Assembly: GCF_013376105.1 (NCBI RefSeq)
Contig: NZ_JAAMFM010000005.1
Location: 62,001 to 126,000, forward strand
Source of the DNA: Arthrobacter wenxiniae
Lineage (GTDB): Bacteria; Actinomycetota; Actinomycetes; Actinomycetales; Micrococcaceae
Direction of reading: 5' to 3'
DNA: 64,000 nt
Part shown: piece by piece, positions 53,227 through 62,125 of the stretch
Position numbering within the stretch: position 1 is the stretch's first letter
Layout: each line of letters begins with the position of its first letter
Position numbers and translations under genes: made by a program
Notes under the pieces: model-generated
The model's input: only the letters and a program-made list of their open reading frames with translations
Told to the model about the DNA's origin: nothing
Database searches by the model: none

Positions 53227-54374
53227 CGTATTCCCTCCAGTTGAACGTTGCCGTGTGCAACAAAACTTTGTTCGCCGTTGTCTGCCAGGCTGCGGCTGGC
53301 CGCCTCCAGGACGTTGAGCACGCGCAGGCCGGCTGCCCCGCTGGTCCGCGACGGGCGCCCCTCCCTGATGCTGGCGGCAAATTCCGCCACCATCAGCCCG
53401 AGCGCCTCCTTTTCCGGCAGGGCGGGCGACCAGGTGTCCCCCAGCCGGTAGGAAATGGCCTGGGCCGTGCGCTGGGCGGGGGTGGTGGAGACCTTCTCAA
53501 AATTGACGCCCCGGTCATAGACGCTCAGCCGCTGCTGCGGATTGAGGTCGTCCCACACCAGGGTCCGTTTCGAGCCGCCAATGACCATCCGGCGGATCTT
53601 GGTGGGGCTGAGCCAATTGACGTTGATGTGGGCCATGGCATTGTTGGGCAGGGCGAAGGTCAGGTGTCCCACGCACGACTTGCCGGTCCCGAGGGGGTCG
53701 GCCCCGTGGGCGGCCACGGTGTCCGGGCGCAGGCCGCCGGGCATGATGAAGTCGATGACGGAGAGGTCGTGCGGGGCCAGGTCCCAAAAGACGTCAACGT
53801 CCGGCTGGACGAGGCCCAGGTTGATCCGCACGGAGTCAATGAAGAGAATGTCACCCAATTCGCCATCGGCAACGAGTTGGCGGATCTTCAGCGCGGCCGG
53901 GGTGTAGCAATAGGTGTGGTCGGCCATGAGCGTCAGGCCGCGGTCGGCGGCAAGGTCCACCATCTGCAGGCCCAATTCGCGGCTGGCCGCCAGCGGCTTC
54001 TCCACCAGGACGTGCTTGCCGGCCTCCAGCGCCTGCAAGGCCACCACGTGGTGGGTGCGGGCAGGCGTGGCGATGGCGACGGCGTCGACCTCGGTGGAGT
54101 CGAGCAGTTCCGCGAGCCCGGGATAGACGGGGACGTCCCCCAGCGGGCCGGCGATCTTCTGTGCGCGGGCCAAGTCCATGTCCACAATGGCGGCGAGTTC
54201 CCAATCGGGTCCGGATTTGAAGTTCCGGGCCAGGTTCGGCCCCCAGTACCCTGCGCCGATGACGGCGGCCCTCAGGCGTGTTTGTGGCTGGCCCGGCTGT
54301 GGCAGGGAGTCTGGAGTTGAGACCATGACGATATCCATTTCTTTCGACGGTGAATTTCTGGAGGGGGCGGGCAC
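53223..54374 (-). CDS. Gfo/Idh/MocA-family oxidoreductase (WlbA-like)
   Basis: A 383-residue NAD(P)-dependent oxidoreductase. The Rossmann motif AAVIGAGYWGPNLARNFKS lies near residue 36; EKPLAASRELGLQM holds the conserved E-K-P; later parts form the alpha/beta dimer domain. The GYWGPNLARNF form resembles WlbA/WbpB proteins, which oxidise C3 of UDP-GlcNAc-uronic acid before a DegT aminotransferase and an acyltransferase act, and all these partners are here. GTG 54374 abuts the upstream stop and has GGAGGG 10 nt away; ATG 54338 and 54326 are alternatives. Confidence 0.82.
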   Translation of the reverse strand: MPAPSRNSPSKEMDIVMVSTPDSLPQPGQPQTRLRAAVIGAGYWGPNLARNFKSGPDWELAAIVDMDLARAQKIAGPLGDVPVYPGLAELLDSTEVDAVAIATPARTHHVVALQALEAGKHVLVEKPLAASRELGLQMVDLAADRGLTLMADHTYCYTPAALKIRQLVADGELGDILFIDSVRINLGLVQPDVDVFWDLAPHDLSVIDFIMPGGLRPDTVAAHGADPLGTGKSCVGHLTFALPNNAMAHINVNWLSPTKIRRMVIGGSKRTLVWDDLNPQQRLSVYDRGVNFEKVSTTPAQRTAQAISYRLGDTWSPALPEKEALGLMVAEFAASIREGRPSRTSGAAGLRVLNVLEAASRSLADNGEQSFVAHGNVQLEGIR

Positions 54375-55943
54375 CTAATAGGCGCCCTCCGGGGCATAGA
54401 CCGCCTTGGCCGTGCGCCACAGGATGATGAAATCTCCTGTCAGCGACCAGTTCTCCACGTAGTAGAGGTCCAGCCGGACGGCCTCCTCCCACGGCAGGTC
54501 GGAGCGGCCGTTGATCTGCCACAGCCCCGTAATGCCCGGCTTGATCAGCAGGCGGCGGTGGGCGGGTGCCTGGTACTTTGCCACTTCGCGTGCCAAGGGA
54601 GGCCGCGGGCCCACCAGGCTCATGTGGCCCACCAGGACGTTCCAGAACTGGGGAAGCTCATCCAGGGAAAACCTGCGCATCCAGCGGCCGCACTTGGTCA
54701 CGCGGGGATCGTTCGCCATCTTGAAGAGCACCCCGGCGGCCTCGTTGCTGCCGGCCAGGGCCTCGACCTTCGCCTCCGCGTCGACAATCATGGACCGGAA
54801 CTTGAGCATTTTGAACGTTTCCCCGTTGCGGCCGATGCGTTCCTGGTGGAAGAGCGCCGGTCCGTGGCTGTCCAGCCGGACGATGGCGCCCAACACCAGC
54901 AGCACCGGGGCCAGCACCAGCAGCGCCATGAAGGACAGCATCACGTCCGCGGCCCGCTTGTAGACGTGCTTCCCGCCTGAATATTGGGGCATTTCCACGT
55001 GCATGAGCGGGAGTCCTTCCACTGGGCGGAAATGGACACGGGGCCCGGCCACATTCGTCAGGCTGGAGGCGAGGACCAGTTCGGTGGAGAGGTCCCCGAG
55101 CCGCCAGCCAAGCTCCTGAATGGTTTTTGGGCCGCCGGGCAGGTTGCCGGCCACAATGACGGCGTCGGCCCGTGCCTGCCGGACCACGCGGGCAATGTCC
55201 GCCATGTTGGACTGCACTGGCACCCGGTGCCAGGCAGGGTCAATCTCGGTGTCGAGGTCCAGCGAGGTCACGGCAACGCCGGCCACGCGGAAGCCCGTCG
55301 AGGGGTTCGCCTGAAGCTGGGAAATGACGTACTGCACGTCGTCCGTCGAGCCAAGGACCACGGCGTTGGAGAGGTAGTCGCCCGCGGCGCGCCTCGACGC
55401 AATCCACCGGCGCCACAGCCAGCGGTCCGCCAGCAACAGCACGATTCCGAGGGGCAGGGCCAGCGCGAAGAAGCCGCGGACAACGTCCAGCTGGAAGACG
55501 ACCATAATGATGGCGAGCAGCCCGAAGGACCTGAGGGTTGAATGCGTGACGCGCTTGTATTCCGCCGCCCCGGCGCCGAGCACCTGGCGCTGCCGCGTCC
55601 GGAACAGGGCCAGATCCGCGTTCCACAGCACCATGATCAGCAGGCTGACGCCCACGTACTCATAGGGCGGCACCTGGTTGGCGACTCCCTCGCTGTCCAA
55701 GCCGAAACGGTTAAAATAGGCTGCGGCAACCGCCACCACCGTGACGGCCAGGTCGGTCAGGAACAGCCTGCGGGCGTACAGCACCGGCCATCCGGCTCGC
55801 GGTTTCCCGGACGGATCCGGGTCGCGCAGGGCATCCGCGTCCCAGGCGGTGTGCCTGGGGCGGCTGGCGGCGAGCGCCGCAGACTCTGGTTGCGGCGCCG
55901 GCGCGGGGCTGCCAACCGGGGGGCGGCTCCTGAGGTCGCTCAC
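54375..55943 (-). CDS. Polyprenyl glycosylphosphotransferase (WbaP/exopolysaccharide initiating enzyme)
   Basis: A 522-residue membrane enzyme that moves a sugar-1-phosphate to undecaprenyl phosphate and starts the repeat unit. After a Pro/Ala-rich cytoplasmic start there are four N-terminal helices (about 60-180), a CoA-binding-like region (AVVLGSTDDVQYVISQLQ), a fifth hydrophobic segment near 345 and the catalytic domain (HQERIGRNGETFKMLKFRSM, FSLDELPQFWNVLVGHMSLVG split over two motifs, and KPGITGLWQINGRS). It follows the small leader gene with a 4-nt overlap and probably receives the first sugar of the operon's own pathway. Confidence 0.93.
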   Translation of the reverse strand: MSDLRSRPPVGSPAPAPQPESAALAASRPRHTAWDADALRDPDPSGKPRAGWPVLYARRLFLTDLAVTVVAVAAAYFNRFGLDSEGVANQVPPYEYVGVSLLIMVLWNADLALFRTRQRQVLGAGAAEYKRVTHSTLRSFGLLAIIMVVFQLDVVRGFFALALPLGIVLLLADRWLWRRWIASRRAAGDYLSNAVVLGSTDDVQYVISQLQANPSTGFRVAGVAVTSLDLDTEIDPAWHRVPVQSNMADIARVVRQARADAVIVAGNLPGGPKTIQELGWRLGDLSTELVLASSLTNVAGPRVHFRPVEGLPLMHVEMPQYSGGKHVYKRAADVMLSFMALLVLAPVLLVLGAIVRLDSHGPALFHQERIGRNGETFKMLKFRSMIVDAEAKVEALAGSNEAAGVLFKMANDPRVTKCGRWMRRFSLDELPQFWNVLVGHMSLVGPRPPLAREVAKYQAPAHRRLLIKPGITGLWQINGRSDLPWEEAVRLDLYYVENWSLTGDFIILWRTAKAVYAPEGAY

Positions 55944-56308
55944 TGGATTCTCGCGGCCGTGGTGCTTGGCCCCGGCTGATTCAAGTGAGCGACGTCAAGG
56001 AGGGGAGCCGGCGACGGCTGGGGGAAAGCCTTGGTCTCAGAAGGCTTTTCCGCCGCCGGCTCCGAATGGGGAGCTTGATGAATTGCATCAAGCATAGTGG
56101 CCGACCGGGGCATGGACAAGATGGTCGATGCCCTTCGAGACCGGTAGGTGCCGAGCCAAGCCGAAGGCTGGGCCGGCGTTCCGAAGGGCTCGCTGTGAGC
56201 CGTCATGGAATGTACCGGCGCCCCGGATTGCGGCACCGCAGCACTCGGATCCAGAATGCCCGCGCCATTGAAGACCAATTGAGCCAACGACGACTGCAAC
56301 CTGACCAT
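55940..56308 (-). CDS. Small protein of unknown function, first gene of the exopolysaccharide operon
   Basis: A 122-residue protein with no recognised family. ATG 56308 is supported by AGAAGG 7 nt upstream, and the stop overlaps the initiating transferase by 4 nt, so it is very likely translated. The sequence is rich in Pro, Ala and Ser with a weakly amphipathic start (VRLQSSLAQLVFNGAGIL) and no membrane segment or signal peptide. It may be a regulator or simply a coupling leader. ATG 56350 in the same frame lacks a good ribosome site. Confidence 0.65.
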   Translation of the reverse strand: MVRLQSSLAQLVFNGAGILDPSAAVPQSGAPVHSMTAHSEPFGTPAQPSAWLGTYRSRRASTILSMPRSATMLDAIHQAPHSEPAAEKPSETKAFPQPSPAPLLDVAHLNQPGPSTTAARIQ

Positions 56309-56428
56309 GGTGAGACCTTCTTTGTGGGAGACCTTGAGTGCTGTCTCCAATTCAAGTCCAGCCGGGAAGGATGCACACGAGTGGTCGCTACTCGTATCTG
56401 GGAGCCCCGAACCAACAAGTAGCCAGGC

Positions 56429-56442
56429 ACTACCTAGGTAGT
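56429..56442. promoter_or_regulatory. Perfect palindrome ACTACCTAGGTAGT upstream of the exopolysaccharide operon
   Basis: A 14-bp perfect palindrome in the 156-bp gap between the LAL regulator genes and the first operon gene. On the minus strand a possible -35 (TTGTTG) begins 10 bp downstream and a weak -10 (TACGAG) 16 bp later, so the palindrome sits where a LuxR-type activator would bind. The two adjacent LAL proteins are the obvious candidates. The site is seen; its role is inferred. Confidence 0.5.
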
Positions 56443-56464
56443 ACTCAGGCGGCGCCCGCCCCGC

Positions 56465-59224
56465 TCAGCCAGCTGCCGTGTTGGCCATGGCCTCCGGCAG
56501 GTCTTCCCTGCTTGAAATGCCCAGTTTCGCGTAGGCCCGGTACAGGTGCCCCTCAACGGTGCGTAGGGACAAAGTGAGTTCCGCGGCAATCTCACGGTCG
56601 CTGCGCCCTGCGGCGGCGAGGGTGGAGACCTGGCGTTCGCGGCGTGTCAGCAGCGCCGGCGGCTGCCGGACCGTCGGATCCTCCGCCTGAACTGACCGCA
56701 ACGCTCCGGGGGCCCTCACACCCATGCCCTCCGCGACCTTTCGCAGGCTCGAGCGGGCCGCCCGGACCTGGCCCCGGGGACCGTTCTCCCGCAGCAGCGA
56801 GATTGACTTTTCAAGCGCCTGCTCGGCAAAGCCAAACAACCCCGCCGCTCCCAGCGACTCTCCGGCCGCGGCCAGGAGCTGGCCGTCCCCGCACTCCAGC
56901 GCCCGGGCATACTGGCACAGTGCGTGCGCCCACGTCCCCTCAACCGTGGCAGCCACCCGCCCCAGCCGGGGCACCACACTTTCGTCCCCCAGCTCCAGGG
57001 CGATGGCCAGTGCGTTCAGTTCCAGCGTGGTCGAGCGGTCGGCGAGCGCCGCGTCGGCGAGGGCCACCAGTTCGACGGGGGCGCCGGCGTCGTTCCCCAG
57101 CAAGTACCGGGCCCCGGCCAGATACGCGCGCTCGTGGGAGACCACCACGAACATGCCGGTGCCCTCAACATGGGCGTCCACCAATTGCCGTGCCAGCTCC
57201 GTGGTGCCCAGCCTGGCCGCGGCGTAGGCAGCCATGGCCGTGCAGAAGCCCAACAGCTGTTGGGGGTCGCTGATCCGGAGCGCGTCGATGCCGGCCAGCA
57301 GGATCTCCAGCGCGTCCGCAACCTTGCCGCCGCGCAGGAACGCCATGCCCCGCACCACGTTGGCGCCCCCGCCGAAGGAGAACACCACGGGGCCGGCGTC
57401 GAGTGAGAATTCCTCCAGCGTCCTGGCCGCACCCTGCCAGTCCCCGCAGCACATGGCCGCCGCCAGAAGCCGGAGCAGGATGGTCTCCGGCAGGAAAAAC
57501 ACGTCGTTCTCCTCGGAGTGCTCAATGGCGTATGCCTGGGCGGCCCGCTCCATCCCCTGCTGCGGGAAGCCCTGCGCAATCAAGCGCTCGGAGTCCATGG
57601 TCAGGGCCATGGTGCGGTTGAGCCGCATGGCCGCCTCGGACAGCCCGTCCGCGGATGTAAGCAGCGCCGTCAGGCCCGCCATTTCCGAGTAGCGGCCCTG
57701 GCGGGATAGCGCCATGAGTTCAACCAGCAGGGCCCCGGATTCGCTCAGCGCCTGGAGGGAATCGGCCTCTTCGGGACGCGACCGGGCCAACTCCGCCCCC
57801 CGGTCCCGCAGCGTGGCGGCGTCCGCCGCGAGGGACGCGACGGGCATGCCCAGGGCAGACCGCGTGGCAGCGCGCAGCAGGCTGCCAAACAACAGGTCCG
57901 GGAGGTTGCCGGCCTCTCCATGCCCCGCTTCCATGAGTGAGAGCGCGCCTTGGTAGTCGCCCAGGTTGTAGTGGGCCCGGGCCTTGACCATGGCCGCCCG
58001 CAGCCTGAATTCCCCGCCGTGGATCTGGTTGGCCAGGTCCAGGGCCGTGGCGGACTGGAACATCCTGCTGGCCAGGATCGCCGCTGAGAGCAGGCTTTCA
58101 TCGGGGACCTCGGCCCCAATCTCCACCGCCCACAGGACGCGGCGCAGGAGGGCCTCCTTGTTGACCGGACCCCCCTCAAGGCGGCCAATGAGGCGTTCGT
58201 GCAGGAGGCGGCTCTGTGTCACGGGCACCATTTCCCGGATCACTTCCCCGTAGACGGGGTTGGCCAGGCTGAGCAGGCGCGATGGAGGCGTGCCGTAGTG
58301 GACCAGATGCCAGTCCAGCAGTTCCCGCACGCCGGCAGCGCCCACCACGTCCTGAATGATGGAATCGTCCACGGGCTCCGAGAGCGCGATGAGGTTCAGG
58401 GCCTCCAAGCCCTCGCGCGAGAGCCCCCGCAGCTGCCTGCGGACGGCCTCCTCCAGGTCATGTCCGTGGATGGACGCGTCGGGATCGCCCACCCAGACGC
58501 CCCCTCTTTTGGTCAGTAAGCCTTGTTCCTGCGCCTGCGCCAGGAGCAGGCGCAGGAACAGCGGATTTCCCCCGGAGGTGGACCAGTAGTGCCAGCCGGT
58601 GGCGGGCAGCACCGGTCCGCCCAGCATGGCCTCGCAAAAGGCGTGTGCCTGCGCCTGGTCCAGCGGGCGCAGCACAATGTTCTCCGCCATCCCGGCCATC
58701 CACAACGCGGGCAGCGGTTCGGGCAGGCGGTGCCGGCTTGAGTGGGACGCCACCAGGGTGGCCATGCCCGAGCGCACCAGGCTGACCACCAGTTCGGCGG
58801 AGGCGGGGTCCATGGAATGGGCATCGTCAATGATGATGATCGGCAGGTCCTCGCCGGACCGGCCGTCGGGCGCAAGCTCCGCCTGCAGCCGCCGCAGCTC
58901 GGCCAGGACGGCGCGGAGCATGGACATGCGGACGCTGGCCTCACCGGTGCTCACACCGGCGAGGTACGGGGTCATGACGCCGTAGGGGATTTTCGCCAGG
59001 GACTGCGAGCCGTGGATGGCCAGGACGGGGACATGCTCCCGGGCGGCCGCGGCCAGTTCACGCAGGATCGTGGAGGCACCCAGCCCGCTGTCGGACGTGA
59101 GGAACACTGCACGGCTGCCTTCGGTACGGATGGCGGAGACTATGTCCGCCAATTCGTTGCCGCGGCAGAACGGCGGCTCCAGCAGCGCCCGTTTACCGCC
59201 CGGCAGGCCGTCGGGTTCGGTCAC
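56465..59224 (-). CDS. LAL/LuxR-family regulator with degenerate Walker A
   Basis: A 919-residue regulator. The N-terminal ATPase-like domain has TSDSGLGASTILREL at residues 43-57 in place of GxxGxGKT, with the lysine replaced by alanine, although the Walker B region IIIIDDAHSMD is kept. A long helical, TPR-like middle follows. The C-terminal LuxR helix-turn-helix (about 850-905) reads LTRRERQVSTLAAAGRSDRE and RTVEGHLYRAYAKLGISSRE. The GTG start at 59224 overlaps the upstream LAL gene by 4 nt. It may bind but not hydrolyse ATP, or act only with its intact neighbour. Confidence 0.88.
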   Translation of the reverse strand: MTEPDGLPGGKRALLEPPFCRGNELADIVSAIRTEGSRAVFLTSDSGLGASTILRELAAAAREHVPVLAIHGSQSLAKIPYGVMTPYLAGVSTGEASVRMSMLRAVLAELRRLQAELAPDGRSGEDLPIIIIDDAHSMDPASAELVVSLVRSGMATLVASHSSRHRLPEPLPALWMAGMAENIVLRPLDQAQAHAFCEAMLGGPVLPATGWHYWSTSGGNPLFLRLLLAQAQEQGLLTKRGGVWVGDPDASIHGHDLEEAVRRQLRGLSREGLEALNLIALSEPVDDSIIQDVVGAAGVRELLDWHLVHYGTPPSRLLSLANPVYGEVIREMVPVTQSRLLHERLIGRLEGGPVNKEALLRRVLWAVEIGAEVPDESLLSAAILASRMFQSATALDLANQIHGGEFRLRAAMVKARAHYNLGDYQGALSLMEAGHGEAGNLPDLLFGSLLRAATRSALGMPVASLAADAATLRDRGAELARSRPEEADSLQALSESGALLVELMALSRQGRYSEMAGLTALLTSADGLSEAAMRLNRTMALTMDSERLIAQGFPQQGMERAAQAYAIEHSEENDVFFLPETILLRLLAAAMCCGDWQGAARTLEEFSLDAGPVVFSFGGGANVVRGMAFLRGGKVADALEILLAGIDALRISDPQQLLGFCTAMAAYAAARLGTTELARQLVDAHVEGTGMFVVVSHERAYLAGARYLLGNDAGAPVELVALADAALADRSTTLELNALAIALELGDESVVPRLGRVAATVEGTWAHALCQYARALECGDGQLLAAAGESLGAAGLFGFAEQALEKSISLLRENGPRGQVRAARSSLRKVAEGMGVRAPGALRSVQAEDPTVRQPPALLTRRERQVSTLAAAGRSDREIAAELTLSLRTVEGHLYRAYAKLGISSREDLPEAMANTAAG

Positions 59225-61962
59225 AAATCCATCCCCTGCCCCAGTTCCGCCCGGGAGGTGATGCCCGTTTTCGCAAACACCTGGTAGAGGTGCCCCTCCA
59301 CGGTGCGGATGGAAACGCCGATGCGCGAGGCAATCTCCCGGTTGGCCATGCCGCGGACCGCCAGCGCCGCGACCTGCCGTTCCCGCGTGGTCAGGGGAAC
59401 GGCCGCGGCATGGGGTGCCACCGGGAACACGGGCACCTGTGGCACCAGCAGGTCCAGCCGCCGCTGCGCCTCGCGGGACAGGCGCATTTCGCCGGCATTG
59501 CGGGCCAGGTCCAGTGCAACGACGGCGCAGCGCGACTCCACCGCGGCCAGTTCGAGCGCATGGGCGCCTTCCGCTGCCTGCAGCGCCAGCGCGGCGCTGC
59601 CTTCCCGGTGGGCCCGTGCCAGCGCGACATTGACCGCCGCCATGGGTCCCTGCCGCTTGACCGAGGTTTCCTCCAGCAGCCGGTACTGTTCGCTGCTCCC
59701 GTGGGTGGTTGCCCCGAAAAGGTTCATGGACGCCGTGGTGAAGCGGCCCTTTGCGATGTCGATTTCCGCGCTGGCAACCAGGCGTGGCGCGGCGGAGGCG
59801 TCATCAAGCCAGCGCAGCGCCATCAACTGGAAGAACTCCGCCATGGACCGGTTGACCCACAGGGTGTAGGCCGTGACATCCCGGGCCTTGGCCAGGTACC
59901 GCCTCGCGTTCGGGACGTCGTGAATCTGGGCAAAGGCAAATGCCAGGGCGGAGTAGGCAAGTTCCAGGCTGTTGTAGGTGTCGCGGACCTCCAGCTGGGC
60001 CGCAGCGACCAGCAGCACATCCGCCGCGTCCGCACCCCGGCCCGCATATGTGTATGCCAACCCGAGTGCCAGCTCCATGACGCCGCCCCGGAACTGGGTC
60101 CGCCCGGAGGAAACCTCCACGGCGTCCTTCAGCAACTTCTCGGCGGCCCGCCACTGCCCGGTCCACGTCATCGACAGGACCCGCCCCTTCAGGTGCCATT
60201 CGCCCATCCGCAGCACCAGGTCGTGCTCGGCTGCCTCGGCGGTGATGGCCCGGGAAAGTGCGATGGCGTCCAGCTCGCGTCCCGTGGCGGCCCGGACCAG
60301 CGCCAGCAGGCTCGCGCAATTGAGCCGGTACTCACGGTCGTCGGGGTCCTTGCTGCCGGCGTCAAGTTCCCCTGCGACCTGGGCAAATTCCCCGCGGTGC
60401 ACCTGGAACTCGAAGCGGGCCAGCTTCAGATACTTCTCGGCCCGGGCGGTCTGCCCGCCGCCGGCGCCGGCCTGCTGGATGCGCCATGCGACCTCGGCCA
60501 GCAGCTCCTCAATCCTCGAATAGCCCCCGGGCACCCACAAAAGGGCGCTGGTCAGGTCCATGGCCCAGGACGCGTAGGCCTCCGGCGGCAGCGCGGAAAG
60601 GACGTCCGGGGCAAGCGACTCGAGGGCGGCCACGGCCATGGTGTAGTTGGCCAGGATGAAGTAGGCCCGGCTGCGGATTTGGGCCGCCTGCACCTGCCGC
60701 GGATGCCCGCGGGGGATGTGGGCGCAGCAGGCCAGCGCCAGCTGGGGGTCGAAGAAGCGAACGGCCGCCCGGGCGGCAGCCAGTGCGGCCTTTGGCTTCA
60801 TGACCATGCCAGCGTCGTTGACCCAGGCCGCGATCGTCAACAGCTGCTGCTGGTCCATGGCTGCCGGCTCCATCGCCAGCACCCCGGACATCTCCTGGAA
60901 GTGGCGCGCCTTCCCCTCGGCCGTGAGCCCGTCCCTGATGGTCTCCCCGAGATACGGTTCAACCAGGGAAACCTCGCTCTTCGGGCCCGGACTGATGGTC
61001 AGGAATCCCCGCTCCTCCAGCTCGGAAAGCGACTCCGGGCCCAAGGCGCGAATGGCCACCGGGAGGGGCGCCCGGCGCAGGAGCGCAAACTTCTCCAGCC
61101 CTGCCCGCACGGACTCCGGCTGGCGGGCCAGCCTGGATTCCACCAGGTCCGCCAGGATGTTTGCCGCCGTCTCGCGCTGGCGCCCCACCAGCACCCAGAT
61201 GTCGCCGTGCCGGCGCAGGGCGCCGCTGTTGAGGTTCTCATTCACCAGGGCCTGCAGCACCAGGGGGTTGCCCGAGCTGGAGGTGTGAAACGCGCCGACC
61301 ACCGACTCGGCCACGGTCCCGTCGAGTGCCCTGGCGAGCAGGGTGCGGACCTCGGCCCGGGTAAAGACGTCAATGCGTTCCGTGGCCACCAGCCCATCCT
61401 TGACCATCCAGACCAGGTCCTCGGGCAGCTCCGATGTGCTGCGCGCCATGACCAGCAGCTTGGCCGTGCCGCTGAGCACCAACTGCATCAGCACGCCCAT
61501 GCTGGCCGTGTCAATGCCGGGCAGCTCGTCCAGGACAATGACGGCGGGCCGCCCGCCGGCGTCCTGGTTGACCAGGTCCACAATTTTTTGCAGGATTGCG
61601 GCCGGTGTTTCAGCCTGGTGGTCGCTGAGCCTGGCCATGAGGACGTTGAAGGCACCGTACGGGACCTCGGTGTCGGCGCCGGTGTCGGCGCCGGTGCCAA
61701 AAATGCGGACCACGTGCGTGCTGGCAAGCAGCCGGTGTTCGACCCGGCGCGCCAGGGTGGTCTTGCCCACCCCGCGGGGACCGATGATGGCTGCACCGTA
61801 GAGCTGGGGGTTCTTCAGGTGGGCCATGACGGCAGCAAGCGCTTCCTGCCGCACAAGTGAGGACCACCGGCGCCGTTCCTCGGCTCCCATGGCCCTTCGC
61901 TGAGACCGCAGCTCCCCCCCAGCTTCACGTTGAGGCGCAGCGTCTCCCCAAACGCTTGTCAT
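59221..61962 (-). CDS. LAL/LuxR-family regulator with intact Walker A
   Basis: A 913-residue regulator of the MalT/LAL type. The ATPase domain has a full Walker A (IIGPRGVGKTTLARR, lysine about residue 67) and Walker B (AVIVLDELPGID), then a helical repeat region and a C-terminal LuxR domain (LTTRERQVAALAVRGMANRE and RTVEGHLYQVFAKTGITSRA). ATG 61962 is preferred; TTG 61968 is possible. A small in-frame duplication encodes TGADTGAD near residue 100. With its overlapping partner it probably controls the exopolysaccharide operon that follows; the signal is unknown. Confidence 0.9.
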   Translation of the reverse strand: MTSVWGDAAPQREAGGELRSQRRAMGAEERRRWSSLVRQEALAAVMAHLKNPQLYGAAIIGPRGVGKTTLARRVEHRLLASTHVVRIFGTGADTGADTEVPYGAFNVLMARLSDHQAETPAAILQKIVDLVNQDAGGRPAVIVLDELPGIDTASMGVLMQLVLSGTAKLLVMARSTSELPEDLVWMVKDGLVATERIDVFTRAEVRTLLARALDGTVAESVVGAFHTSSSGNPLVLQALVNENLNSGALRRHGDIWVLVGRQRETAANILADLVESRLARQPESVRAGLEKFALLRRAPLPVAIRALGPESLSELEERGFLTISPGPKSEVSLVEPYLGETIRDGLTAEGKARHFQEMSGVLAMEPAAMDQQQLLTIAAWVNDAGMVMKPKAALAAARAAVRFFDPQLALACCAHIPRGHPRQVQAAQIRSRAYFILANYTMAVAALESLAPDVLSALPPEAYASWAMDLTSALLWVPGGYSRIEELLAEVAWRIQQAGAGGGQTARAEKYLKLARFEFQVHRGEFAQVAGELDAGSKDPDDREYRLNCASLLALVRAATGRELDAIALSRAITAEAAEHDLVLRMGEWHLKGRVLSMTWTGQWRAAEKLLKDAVEVSSGRTQFRGGVMELALGLAYTYAGRGADAADVLLVAAAQLEVRDTYNSLELAYSALAFAFAQIHDVPNARRYLAKARDVTAYTLWVNRSMAEFFQLMALRWLDDASAAPRLVASAEIDIAKGRFTTASMNLFGATTHGSSEQYRLLEETSVKRQGPMAAVNVALARAHREGSAALALQAAEGAHALELAAVESRCAVVALDLARNAGEMRLSREAQRRLDLLVPQVPVFPVAPHAAAVPLTTRERQVAALAVRGMANREIASRIGVSIRTVEGHLYQVFAKTGITSRAELGQGMDL

Positions 61963-62033
61963 GCTCAAACATCCCCTAGTTCACGGACAATGGACGCGGA
62001 CCCCAATAATCCGCGCCGCCGTGATTAATGCCG

Positions 62034-62061
62034 AGTATAACAGCGTTGCCGGGCGTGTCGG
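62034..62061 (-). promoter_or_regulatory. Probable promoter of the LAL regulator pair
   Basis: On the minus strand, TATACT (62039-62034) has a near-consensus -10 sequence, with CCGACA 16 nt upstream (62061-62056) as a weak -35. It lies about 70 nt before the first LAL start and after the pth stop, so it would separate the regulators from the housekeeping genes upstream. Confidence 0.45.
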
Positions 62062-62125
62062 AGGGGTAACGGCGCGTTCCCTTCACATCGATTCCTGCCG
62101 CGGCGCGGGAAACCCCTGCCGGGAA

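Noticed and set aside
59290-61860. 856-codon rightward frame opposite the LAL regulator
   Set aside because: Composition typical of antisense to a GC-rich gene and no recognisable domain; the minus-strand protein has clear ATPase and LuxR motifs.
61963-62125. tRNA or small RNA gene between pth and the LAL genes
   Set aside because: No cloverleaf could be drawn; only a probable promoter is visible.
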